NCBI RefSeq assembly: GCF_029962835.1
Contig: NC_080583.1
Location: forward strand, 70,665,158 to 70,729,157
Length of the DNA: 64,000 nucleotides
Direction: 5' to 3'
Origin: Magnolia sinica
Lineage: Eukaryota > Streptophyta > Magnoliopsida > Magnoliales > Magnoliaceae
Position numbers and translations under genes: made by a program. Below, one piece after another: positions 50,565 through 62,420 of the stretch; position 1 is the stretch's first letter; every line of letters begins with the position of its first letter. The notes below the pieces were generated by a model. That model made no database searches, was not told the origin of the DNA, and saw only the letters and a list, made by a program, of their open reading frames with translations.

Positions 50565-50935
50565 GCCAAGCCCAGAGAAGTTGAGAAAAACTTTTTTTTA
50601 CAGGATAAAATGATGGAGAACATTAATGTGTTTAGTCTGAAAATGAAACACCGGGTTCTTTGCCAAACTGATTGCGCTCTCGTTGTCATAATGTACAAGC
50701 ATGACCATAACTCATTCATCATCCTTTTCAACCTAAAACTTCCTTGAATACTTATTTGATTGCCATATACTTAGCTTTGATTATGGAAAAAGCAACCACA
50801 GAATGAAGCTTCAATATCCAACTGATTGCTCCACCCGTTAACATGAACGAGTAACCAAAAGTCGACCTTATGTTATCCACATTACCAGTATAATCGATGT
50901 CCACATAGCTTACTAGTTTCTCCTTAGCTTTATTA
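50565..50935 (-). pseudogene. Ty1/copia RNase H remnant
   Basis: Read on the minus strand, broken frames give VDIDYTGNVDNIRSTFGYSF, SVVAFSIIKAKYMAI and DNESAISLAKNPVFHFQTKH followed by INV. These are the three hallmark blocks of copia RNase H in the correct order. Frameshifts and stops separate them. Degraded copia sequence may continue to about 51100. Confidence 0.8.
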
Positions 50936-51167
50936 AATATTAAGACATAATTAATCGTATCTTATATGTACTGACGTTACAATTTCATAACCTCTCGATT
51001 TTTCTTACTGGGGTTCGACATATAACTACTCACAACACCCACTACATGTAAAATATTCAGTCTAGTACAAGTCACAACTGTCAACTGTGCCTGAGTAGGG
51101 AAAATGAGATATATATCGCTTTGTTGCATCTGACTAAGGACGTTACTCTAAAGAAAGTTGAAAGTGA

Positions 51168-53110
51168 CACTACAAGAAATAGCGTTTTTAGCGACGAATT
51201 TTTTACAGACGAAAAAAATTTCATCGGTAAAAGTACTGTTTTACCGATGAACTTTTTTTTCGTCAGAAATATTTTTTTTACTAACGAAAATTTTCATCGA
51301 TAAAAGTAATTTTCCCTCTAGTTTGAAAATTTTCCCTCTAAGAGTTTTACCGACGAAAAAAAAGAGAACCACTTTTATCGATGAAAATTTTCATCAGCAA
51401 AAGTGTTGTGTATTTAAGTAAGAAAATTTTCGCCCTGACTTTTACCAACGAACCAAAACCATCGGGAATAATATTTTTACCGCCGAAACTGTTCGTCGAT
51501 AAAAGTGTTGTATTTAACTTGGAACATTTTCCACTAAGAGTTTTACCGACGAACATATTCATCGGTAAAAATCAGAGAAAGACTTTTACCGACGAAAGTT
51601 TTCGTCGGCAAAAGTGTTGTGTATTTAAGTTAGAAAATTTTCACCCTGACTTTTACCAATGAACCAAAACCGTCGGGAATAATATTTTTACCGACAAAAT
51701 TGTTCGTCAGTAAAAGTGTGGTATTTTTAACTTTAGAAAATTTTCCACTAAGAGTTTTACCGGTGAATATTTTCGTTAGTAAAAATCAGAGACTTGTACC
51801 GGCGAAAGTTCTCGTCGGCAAAAGTGTTGTGTATTTAAGCTAGAAACTTTTCTCCCTAACTTTTACTGACGAACCAAAACCATCAGGAATACTATTTTTA
51901 CCGACGAAAATTTTCGTCAGTAAAAATATTATATTTTCCCCTGTCAAGATTTTCAGGGTGAGTTTTACCAACAAACTAAAACCGTCGGTAATGATAGTTT
52001 TACCGAGAAAACTTTCCGTCGGCAAGTGTTCTGTTTTTCACTTGGAAAATTTTTACCCCAAGTTTTACCGACGAACTAAAACTGTTTTTACTGACGAAAA
52101 TGTTCGTTGGTAAAAGTGTGATATTTTTAAGATAGTAAATTTCACACTAAGACTTTTTACCGACGAAAGCTTTCGTCAGGAATAATGACATAATTTTTGA
52201 CTAAGAAAATTTTCCCACTACCTTGAAATGTTTCCCACTAAGAGTTTTATTGACAAACAAAAGCCGTCAGGAATAATTTTTTACCGATGAAAAGTATGAT
52301 ATTTTTACAATGAAAAATTTTGCACTGACTTTTACCGATGAACACGTTCGTCGAGAATAATGACATAATTTTTAACTTAGAAAATTTTCGCGCTGTAGTG
52401 AAAAATTTCCCACTAAGAGTTTTACCGATGCACGAAAGCTGTCGGGAATAATGTTTTTACCGACGAAACATTTTGTCGGTAAAAGTGTTCTGTTGTTCAC
52501 TTAAAAAAATTTGGCCCTAAGTTTTACCGACAAACCAAAACCATCAGGAATAATGTTTTTTTCCAACGTAACGTGTTGCCAGTAAAAGTGTCGTATTTTT
52601 AAGATAGAAAAGTTTTCGCTGAGAGTTTTACTGACGAATAGTTTCGTTGTGAATAATGATCTAATTTTTAACTTAGAAAATTTTCCCACTGTCTTGAAAA
52701 AGTTTTGCGGTAAGAGTTTTACCGACGAACTAAAACCGTCGGGAATAATATTTTTACCGACAAAAATGTTCATCAGTAAAAGTGTTCTCTAACTTCAAGT
52801 ATTTTCACCCTGACTTTTACTGACGAATCAAAACCATCGGGAATAATATTTTTACTGACAAAATTATTTTTACCGACAAATAATATCATTGGTAAAAGTG
52901 GTCTATTTAAGTTAGAAAATTTTCGCCTTGACTTTTACCAACGAACCAAAACCGTCGGGAATACTCTTTTTACCGACGACGAATGATTTCATCGGTAAAA
53001 GTGGTCTATTTCTGTTAGAAAATTTTCGCCCTGACTTTTACCGACGAACCAAAACCGTCGGGAATACTCTTTACCGACAAAAAGTTTCATCAGTAAAAGT
53101 GTTAATTTTT
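51168..53110 (+). mobile_element. CACTA terminus with about 2 kb of subterminal repeats (different family)
   Basis: CACTACAAGAAATAGCG at 51168 is a classic CACTA terminus. It is followed by many copies, in both orientations, of a motif close to TTTTACCGACGAAAATTTTC and its complement TCGTCGGTAAAAGTG, spaced by GAAAATTTTCCACT-type sequence. The preceding triplet is TGA. The other end was not found, so the element may extend right and include the transposase region, or be a terminus only. The small ORFs are products of the repeats. Confidence 0.75.
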
Positions 53111-53560
53111 CAACAAATATTTAATTTATTTATATTATATTATATTATATTTTATATATATATATATAGTTTTTATATCTTACAAGTGGAATTGTTTTAT
53201 ATATATAATTAAAAGGTAATATTTAAATGATTTGTAATATCACATGAAAAAGAATATTGAAAAGTTTAGAAATTTTAACTATGTTTGAGAAAAATTTTGA
53301 GAAGAAAATAATGCTTTTAAAGAAAAAAAAATCAGCATTTTGAAATTTTTGAGAAGAAATTAAAATATGAGAAAATTTTTGAGATTTTGAAGATAAAAAT
53401 TCAGAATTTGTATTTTAAATATTTTTTGAAATATTTTTTAATAAAAGTGATATTTTGTTAAAAGAGAAAAAATATACATTTTGAAAAAAAAATGTTATTT
53501 TTAAAAAGAAATTGAATTTTATCTGTAAAAAATAAAATTACTAAATTATTAGGCACATCC
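53111..53560. other. AT-rich non-coding stretch
   Basis: TATATTATAT runs and TTTTGAGAAG/AAATTTTTGAGA-like A/T-rich sequence, with no gene or clear repeat unit, follow the subterminal array. Confidence 0.5.
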
Positions 53561-53574
53561 ACTAATTGAACCTT

Positions 53575-55025
53575 TAACTGTTTTTGGACAATCTGATCAG
53601 TTTAAATTGAAGAGTAAATAACTTCAGATGTTTAAATCAAAATTCACTCAAATTGTTGATCAATCTTGTTTGCCCAATATCTTTCTCATATGTAGCATGA
53701 TTGGGGCGAGTAACTAGTCAAATTGAGGGTAGTGATTAGTAAAATAGAGTGAATGGACCAGACATGTAAAATGGGCCAAATATTCTGGTCAAAATTCTAA
53801 CCCAACTTATTGACCTTATGAGAACCTAAGAATTGATATTAATAAGTATTGTGGGCCCCGTCATGATGTATGTCGAACATCAACACCGTGGATTTGATGT
53901 GTCCCCTTTAGGTTATGAGATATCTAAAAAATCATCGGTAAACGAAACTCAAGTGGGCCATACCATCTAAGACTATGTGAAGACATCCTAAAAAATATAA
54001 AAGCACTTGGTGGGGCCCACATGAGTTTTGGATGCGGTTGAAACTTGGTTTGACCCCTCATCCAAGTGGGACACACATAATGAGTGGGTTGGATATGTGA
54101 ATCACATTTAGGCAGGCCCAATATATGGTTATGAATGTTTTAAGGAAACCCTTCTCCACTACATTTAGGTGAGTTACTCATTACCCTTACCAGAGTAAAC
54201 TCTGTGGGGTCCACCATTATTTATTTATTTTATCCACTCCATTCATCCATGTTAACAGATAATTTGAGGTCTAAAGAACAAAAAGGAAGCATATCCAAAG
54301 CTCAAGTGGACCACACAACAGGAAATAGTGTGATTAAACCTCTACCATTTAAAATTTCTTGGAGGCCATAGAAGTTTTGGATCAAGCTGATGTTTGTGTT
54401 TTCTATTCATTCATATATTTTTGATATTATGAACAACCTTCGACCATTTTTGGACAATTTGATCAGTCCAGATTGAAGAGTAAATAACTTCAAATGTTTA
54501 AATCAAAATTCACACAAATTGTTGATCAATCTTGTTTGCTCAATATCTTTCTCATATGTAGCATGATCGAGGTGAGTAACTAGTCAAGTTGAGGGTAATG
54601 ATCAGTAAAATAGAGTGAATGTACCAGACATGTAAAATGGGTCAAATATTCTGGTCAAAATTGTGACCCAACTTATTGACACCCTGAGAACCTAAGAATT
54701 AATGTAAGTTTTGTGGGGCCCATCATGATGTGTGTCGAACATCAACACCGTGCATTTGATGTGTCCCCTTTAGCTTATGAGATATCTCAAAAGTCATCCG
54801 CATACGAAACTTAGGTTGGCCATACCATCTAAGACTATGTGAAGACATCCTAAAAAATATAAAAGCACTTGGTGGGGCCCACATGAGTTTTGAATGCGGC
54901 TAAAACTGGGTCCGACCCCTCATCCAAGTGGGACACACATAATTAGTGGGTTAGATATGTGAATCACATTTAGGCAGGCCCAATATATGATTATGAAAGT
55001 TTTAAGGAAACCCCTCTCCACTATA
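53575..55025. repeat. Direct repeat of about 870 bp, two copies
   Basis: Copy 1 (about 53575-54180) and copy 2 (about 54440-55025) match closely. Shared stretches include TTGTTGATCAATCTTGTTTG, CTCATATGTAGCATGAT, CATCTAAGACTATGTGAAGA and AAGGAAACCC(T/C)TCTCCACTA. The offset is about 866 bp. The unique 54180-54430 segment lies between them. There is no coding content. Confidence 0.8.
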
Positions 55026-56700
55026 TTATGTGGTGTGGCCCACCCAAGTCATGGATTGACATTCTTCATACCATTCAATGCTTTTCTTGGATCATTTTAA
55101 GATATTAACTAAAAAATAGGGCGGGTCCAAGGCTTAAGTGGACTACAAAGTGGGGATTGAACATCCACCATTAAAAATAACATTCATAGAAGTTTTGAAT
55201 CAAGCTGATGTTTGTGTTTTCCCTTCATTCATATCTTTTTTTATTTATAGAATTATCCAAAAAATGAATCATATCCAAAGATTAAATGGACCACACCACA
55301 ATATATGATTGGCTACTCCCCCTGACACCATCCAATGGCTAGTGGTTGGTCAGTTTACGGTATGAGACCAAAAATGAGATATGTGTTTAATCCATGTCGT
55401 CTATCTATTTTTAAAGATCATCTTATGGTATGAGACCAAAAATGAGATATATTCAAATCTTAAGTGGACGACATTCCACCTAAACAGTGTGGAAACAGTG
55501 TTGAAAGATAATCTTACGGTATGATTATGAATGTTTTAAGGAAACCCTTCTCCACTATGTTTAGGTGAGTTACTCGTTACCCTTACCAGAGTAAATTTTG
55601 TGGGGTCCATCGCGATGGGTGTTGAACATCTACCTAATCAGTTAGATGCACCATTCCATGGTGGGCCTGGGGCTTAAAAATCAAGTCAACCCATGACTTT
55701 TTGGGGCCACACCACATACAAAAGTTAAGAGGGGTTACCCTCCATTAAAATATTCATAATCATTTGTTGGGACCACCAAGATGTGGTTCACAAATCCAGC
55801 CCATCCATTATGTGTGTCCCACTTGGATGAGGAGTCAAACCAAGTTTAATATGCAGTGGACTATAGGGGGACAGTGACGCCCACCATTATAGTTTTATAT
55901 CCACCATTAAAAACTTTTAAAGGCCATAAAAGTATTATATCAAGATGATATTTGTGTATCATTACCATTCATCTGTTTTGTCGTCTCATGGAGCACATCC
56001 AAATTTCTGTTGGACTACACCACATTTTGGATGAAGCTTATATTTGTTTTTGTAATTTTTTTATTTTTATTTTCCTTTGTCCAGGTATGTCTAACCTAAT
56101 CAACAAGTCAGATAAAAATAAATATTACAATGGGCACTAAGGTGGGCCCATGAAGTTTTTAATGGTGGGTGTTCAATTACCATTGCTTTTTATGTTGTAG
56201 TCTACTTAAGATTTGAATATGATTCATTTTTGGGCTCATATCCTACAGTGAGTTGGCAGCATGAAAATATATTCTTTGTATCTACTCCATCCATCTATTT
56301 GGAGAGATCATTTTAGGGAAATAGGTAAAGAATGAGTCTAATCCAAACCTACAATGGACCACACCACAGAAAAGAGTGGTGAGAGTGACGCCCACCATTA
56401 AAATCTTCTAAGGCCCATAAAAGCTTTCGATCAAGCTGATACTTGTGTTTTACCTTCTTCCGTGTCTGTGTTAACTTGTGAGTAGTTTGGATTTCAAATA
56501 AACATCATGGTCTGCCTTAGGAAGGTTTCAACAGTGAGAATCACTCTCCCCACTGTTTTCTGTCATGGGGTCTACTAAAGCTTTCGATCTGCCTCATTCT
56601 TTGGATAATGCCTTAAAATGATATCTCCAAGTGGATGGACAGTGTGGATACAACACATACATCGTAGTGGGCCCCATAGAACTTGGTGACGTCACTTCAG
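55026..56700. repeat. Mosaic of dispersed repeats, partly inverted
   Basis: A third short direct copy of the 870-bp unit is at about 55515-55605. An inverted copy is at about 55725-55850 (complement of AAACTTGGTTTGACCCCTCA to AACCCTTCTCC). The rest is variants of 'aagtggaccacaccac' and 'gtgggccccat' sequences. No gene is seen. Confidence 0.65.
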
Positions 56701-56729
56701 TAGCATCTCGCTACATAACCAGTCAGTAG

Positions 56730-57110
56730 GTAATCCGCGTCCCCCCTCTCATCTATCTCTCGCCCTAATCCTCTCTCTCTCTCTCTTGCTCTCTCTCTCA
56801 ACATGTCAGTGGCTAATCCGTGTCCCCCTCTCTCTCTCACCCTAATCATCTCCCTCTCTCTCTCTCTCTCAACCCATCAGTAGCTAATCCGCGTCCCCCT
56901 CTCCTCTCTCTCTTGCCCTAATCCTCTCCCTCTCTCTCTCTCTCTCCCTCTCTCGCTCTCTATCTTTGTCTCCCAAACCTTTCTTGATTTTCTTTGATCC
57001 ACGAATGCCCTGCACACGCACGCCCTCACTCTCTCTCTCTCTCTCTCTGAAGCTCAGTTGACAGGGATTTGTCGAACATGAGGTATCTCTCTCTCTCTCT
57101 CTCAATGCCG
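56730..57110 (+). repeat. CT-rich leader with three tandem units upstream of the transposase
   Basis: Three copies of a unit near GGTAATCCGCGTCCCCC, followed by CTCTCTC and CCCTAATC, lie at about 56729, 56811 and 56883, then more CT runs follow. The placement parallels the CT-rich leaders of the two Pack-CACTA elements. Confidence 0.7.
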
Positions 57111-58100
57111 ATTTAGGAATTTGGGGATTTAGTAATTTATGGATTTTTGATTTGATGTGGACCCACTTTTAGGGATTTGGGGATTTTAGGGCTTACAGAT
57201 TTGAATGTGGACCTTGAATTGGGGTTTTTCTGATTTTACAAATTAGGGATTTAAGGATTTTGGGATTTTGGGGATCTGAGGATCCAACCAGAATTAGGGA
57301 TTTCTGATTTTACAAATAAGAGATTTTAGGGTTGATAAATTTAAATGTGGACCCCGAATTGAGGGTTTTATCTCATAAGGATGATGTATCTGATACTAGG
57401 AATTTGTTTTGCCTCAATCGGAATTGCATAATGAAATTTATTATAGTAGTATGAATTGTTTAAGCTCTTAGTTGTATGGATTATGGTGATCTAATATGCT
57501 CATTCTGTTCTCACACAATGATAGTAACTAATGTATATTTTGTTTTAGGTAAACTGATTTTATTTTCAGTTTATGGTCGGTCTGCTCGAATTGAAACTTT
57601 TAAGATTAACCTAAGTAGTTTTTATGCAACTTTTATGATCCTGCCCTGCTGAGTAGTTTATTTTGTTCAAAATGCACAAAGACAATGAAGATGTTCTCTG
57701 TCAAGTAGACATGGATAGATTTTCTTTTCACAAGTCTTGTTGACTACCTCGATACTTGCATGCTAGCCCATGAAATATGTATTGGACCTAATAAAAAGTC
57801 TAGATCAATGAATTGGACTCTTTAAGTGTCCCAATACAACTAGGAGCCCTACAATATTCCACAATATTCTAGGAGCAGTGGAGTATTTCTCTCTCTAAGT
57901 TCACATGCCTGCACAAGTTGGTTAATGCACAGGCCACTATACATGCCAACGTGTACACAAGTGAAATATCAAGCCATCCATCATGTGGATCTCTAAGGTG
58001 GGTCCACTTGATTTTTGGTATAGGGTACCCTTATGATGGATGGCTTGGATATTGTAGCTATCCCTTCACATATTTCAGTGGCGTGTGCATTTAGTTGACT

Positions 58101-58134
<34 letters not shown>

Positions 58135-58469
58135 CATGTGTTCAATGAATTTGATTAGATAAGGAGGATATGTTGTAAGGGAGAGGTAGATTAATGGCTG
58201 GGTGTCCACACAAGATGGGTTGGTTGGTGGTGCTTTCTCAACTTAAAAACTATAATAATAAAAACATTAAATATTCACTTGACTTTAAGATATTACATTC
58301 TAGAGCTTTTCTTTCACGTAAAAGTTTGTTTCATATATGTAACATGTTTAGCAACCTATTTAATTAATTTGTAACATGTTTATTCATATGTGTTAAAGAG
58401 GTTTTTCCTCTAAATGTCCTAAGGTACTTGAGATGAAGCACACACTCCGCCAAATTCCTCTACTCATTA

Positions 58470-58546
<77 letters not shown>

Positions 58547-58860
58547 GCCATTGCGGCCAACAAGGGCTGTAAAACATCGATTTTTCAGATTGTTGAACAT
58601 GAGCCTTAATGGTTAGATCACTAAAACGGCCAACTATATAAAGGGTTTGGATTGGTTAAAACTATAGTGATCTATGCACTCCTCTAAATATACACTAGAT
58701 AATCTCGAAAGAAAAATATAGTAGAGATTCACATTCATTATCATTGTCATTGTATCACCATCACCATAGCTTGTTAGAAATGGTGTGTTTGACTATAGTG
58801 ATCTATAGTGATCTATGCACTCCTCTAATTGAAGTCTTTTATTTGAGTTTATTAATGTTA
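57111..58860. other. Non-coding, with GGGATTT-type repeats and two microsatellites
   Basis: At 57110-57370 TTAGGGATTT and GGGGATTT recur loosely. A GA tract lies at about 58104-58131 and a long TA tract at about 58471-58542. Two copies of ATAGTGATCTATGCACTCCTCT lie at about 58664 and 58806. No gene is recognised. Confidence 0.5.
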
Positions 58861-61606
58861 GATTAGGTCTTACAAGTGATAGTTTTAATCCATTTGGTAA
58901 TATAAGTAACTCGTACAGTATGTGGCCAGTGGTACTTATGCCCTACAATTTACCTCCCTAGTTGTGTATGAAGAAGTCATTTTTCAAGAAGTCATTGCTT
59001 ATTCTTAGACCTAAGTCACCTGGGAATGACATTGATGTATATTTCCGATCATTAGTAGATGAGTTAAATGATTTATGGAGTCAAGGTGTACAAACGTATG
59101 ACACATTTGCAAGACAGACATTTCAATTGCATACAGTAGTCTTGTAGACAATAAATGACTTCGCCACGTATGAAAATTTGTCTGGGTGGAGTACGAACAA
59201 AAAGTTGGCTTATCATACATGTGGTATTAAGACTTGTTCATTGTCATTGAAGCATGATAGAAAAACGTGTTATATAGGCCATCGTCGCTTCCTTCCGAGC
59301 AATCATAGTTGACGCAGGGAGACGATGATCTTTGATGGCAAACAAGATCATACGCCAACCCCGAAAGAGTTATATGGAGAAGATGTGATACAACAACTAA
59401 GTAACATTAGAGAGTTAGATTTGGTAAGGCATCACACTTGAAGAAGAGAAAACGTACAGTATTAGACTATAACTAGAGGAAGAAGAGCATTTTTTTAAGT
59501 TGCCCTATTGGGCTGATCTGAAATTATGACACAACTTGGATGTCATGCATATTGAGAAAAATATATGTAATAATGTCTTCGGAACATTAATGAACATAGA
59601 GAAGAAAATAAAAGACAGTTTCAAGGCTCGATTGGATCTACAAGCAATGAGTTTAAGGAAAGAGTTGCACTTGCAACCACATGAAAATTTGTATATTATA
59701 CTAGCAGCCTGCTTTACATTAACAAAACTAGAGAGAATGCGTTTATGTGAATGGTTGAGATTGGTGAAGTTTCTTGATGGGTATGCGTCAAATATATCTC
59801 GGCGCGTAAACTTTATGGACTGTAAGGTAACAGGAATGAAAAATCATGATTGTCACGTCCTTCTGTAATGCCTACTACCAGTTACGATTTGTGGATTCCT
59901 GAGCAAAGATATCAATGTGGCACTGATTGAGTTGGGGATATTCTTTAAGGACTTGTGTTTGAAATCGTTGAATATAGATGTTATTAAACGACTAGAGAGA
60001 GACATTGCCATAATCCTTTGTAAACTTGAAAGAATATTTTCACCTGCGTTTTTCGATGTAATGGTATACCTAGTGATTCACTTATTACATGAGGCGAAGC
60101 TTGCAGGCCTAATACAATATCGTTAGATGTATACGATCAAAAGGTGGTAGAACCTATTAAAATTTTTATTCATTCCATAAACTACATATATCCATGTTTT
60201 CATACATATAACATAGTGGTTTTGTGTACAGATACATTCACACACTCAAACGATTTGTGAGAAATGAGGCACGACCGGAGGGATCGATAGCTGAAGCGTA
60301 CATTAATAATGAGTACCTTACATTTTTCTCCATGTATCTTTGTGGCATAGAGACTAGATTCAACCGAGAAGTTCAGAATGTCGATGAAGGGCAAGAGCAT
60401 GAACAAGGACTCATATATATATTTGCACATAACGTTCGTCCTTTAGGATCCCCAATGTTTTAGAATATGGACCTTGGGGATCTAGCAAAGGCGCGATGGT
60501 ATGTTACATAATTGTGAAGAAATAGAGTCGTACTCTAGAAATAGAGTCATACTTGGAGTAAGTCTTCCCTCGATTATTGTTTTCTCTACAATATATGATC
60601 TTAATATTTCTTGTTGATGACGTGCCATTTATGTGTAGCGAACACATCGACGAGATGAAGTCCAAATTCCTGACAAATTATGATCGAATACATCACGATC
60701 AGTTTTCAGAATGGTTCACAAAACATGTAAGATTTCATATTATATCTTACCACACTTAGAATTTTCGTTGAATTGCACATTATTTGAACCTAAGAAAATC
60801 CTTAAACAATTGCATTCTGTACATGATAATAGATGAAGATGTTGCGCATGAGCAACTCTGCGGATGCGTCTGATGCACTATACTCACTAACGTGTGGCTT
60901 TGATAGACGTGTATCTAGATATATAGGTTGTATTGTAAATAGGATTTGGTTCCACACCAAAGAACGTGAGAAGTATAAGACCACACAAAATAGTGGGGTG
61001 GTTGTGAAGGGAACGAATGAGGAGGATGAAATTGACTTTTATAGCATTTTGACAGATATTATTGAGCTGGGTTATTATATGAGAAAGCGGGTATACTTAT
61101 TTAAATATGATTGGTGGGACATTAGAAATAAGAAGTTGGGAATACAGACTGATAACTACTTTACGAGAGTAAATTTATCTCGAAAGTGGTGCAAGGATGA
61201 CCCATTTGTCCTCGCCAGTCAAGCCGAACAAGTATTTTACGTCGCCAACACCCAGTTAAGCGGCTCTTGGAATGTGGTGCAGAAAATAAAGCTCAGGAAC
61301 GTATTTGAGTTCCCATACTAGAAGTTGAAGATAACGAGGACGGGGGAAATGAAACATCTAGCGTTGAACAAGCATATCAAGAAGACATGCCATCTGGGAT
61401 ACAAGTACCGATTCAAGTGTTGATATTGATGTGGTGCAATTGGATAAAGATGATGTGCCACCTAATCATATTGATGGCTCAATAATACATGACATTGTTA
61501 GAGATGATAGTGGTTTCATTGATGACGACGTTGTAAACAATGAAGGGAAAATACTAATCAACGATAGTGATGGTGAAGAAGAAATAGTCCTAACCGATGT
61601 GATGTA
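58860..61606 (+). pseudogene. En/Spm (CACTA) TNP2-type transposase, decayed
   Basis: Homology to plant CACTA TNP2 transposases starts at DSFNPFGNISNSYSM and MWPVVLMPYNLPP, followed by SPGNDIDVYFRSLVDELNDL. A cysteine motif follows (HTCGIKTCSLSL), then LDVMHIEKNICNN, the DUF4218-like block (ALIELGIFFKDLC, FFDVMVYLVIHLLHEAKLAG) and the DUF4216-like block (VYLFKYDWWDI, DPFVLASQAEQVFYV). An acidic tail ends at TAG near 61606. Introns are visible (about 60143-60231, 60728-60840). In-frame stops are at 58959, 59145, 59310, 59474, 59527, 59866 and 60124, plus a frameshift near 60500. The N-terminal part is missing. It cannot encode a working protein. Confidence 0.92.
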
Positions 61607-61756
61607 GACGACAATTATTAAATGTACACATGATTTATGTCATTTTTCAATTCGAATAATTTATGTATTCCATGTATACGTGAAAATTACAAGTCATGAT
61701 TAATTCCTTTTATTACTTGTTTATAATCCACATTCGCGGTTGAGTCAATTCTGATT

Positions 61757-62143
61757 ATGTCCTCCTCAAACCGGAGCGTAACAGAAGCACGCAACATACT
61801 TCATCAGCTGTTGCAGATGGATGTTTCGGTCCTATCTTCTTCTGGTAGGGCCAAAGAGATACCCGGTCTAGTCGATGAGTGTATCATGGAATATATCGAT
61901 GACGACTCAAATGAAATATTATACCCTCTCAAAGAAATTTTGATGTTGATGGAGATATATAACCGCGGGAAACTTGATATGGAAGATGCGACTCTATCAC
62001 TTGCACATCTGAATGGAGTCCTGAGAGATCAGATTTCTCCTATTGTGACTGGCGTGCTTATGCATAAAATGTCGAGTGCTTTACACAACATGACATATGC
62101 TTCTAAAGCGTATGATAACTTACGCAGGGAGTACTTCAGATAA
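61757..62143 (+). CDS. Uninterrupted 128-codon ORF between the two CACTA genes, function unknown
   Basis: ATG to TAA is open with no defect, while both neighbours have nonsense codons. The product starts MSSSNRSVTEARNILHQLLQ and is acidic in the middle (DECIMEYIDDDSNEI). It is leucine-rich and helical throughout, with no signal peptide, membrane segment or cysteine motif. I do not recognise a family. It lies 150 bp after the transposase stop and 280 bp before the TNPA-like gene, on the same strand, so it may be an accessory product of the CACTA element or an exon of one of its transcripts. A chance ORF is possible, though 128 codons in AT-rich decayed DNA is long. Confidence 0.5.
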   Translation: MSSSNRSVTEARNILHQLLQMDVSVLSSSGRAKEIPGLVDECIMEYIDDDSNEILYPLKEILMLMEIYNRGKLDMEDATLSLAHLNGVLRDQISPIVTGVLMHKMSSALHNMTYASKAYDNLRREYFR

Positions 62144-62420
62144 TTTACCTCAAAATTATTTCGTATTACAACGAAATATGTGTATTTAATATAGAATGAC
62201 AATGTGTAATGGAATTTTCAAGAGTTATAGATTAACGTTTTCAGTTTTATTATATTCTACTTGTATTATAGTGTAATGGTCTAATCATATTTTAATCATC
62301 TCTCTAAGCATAAGCACAAATGCATTGTACCATCAACACTACTTATATAATATTTTAGTATATTCTACTTGTATTGACATTGTTTAAATTTATAAATTTG
62401 TAACTCGCACATATTCAGTG

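Noticed and set aside
56884-57105. Arg/Glu-rich minus-strand ORF
   Set aside because: It is the complement of a CT microsatellite.
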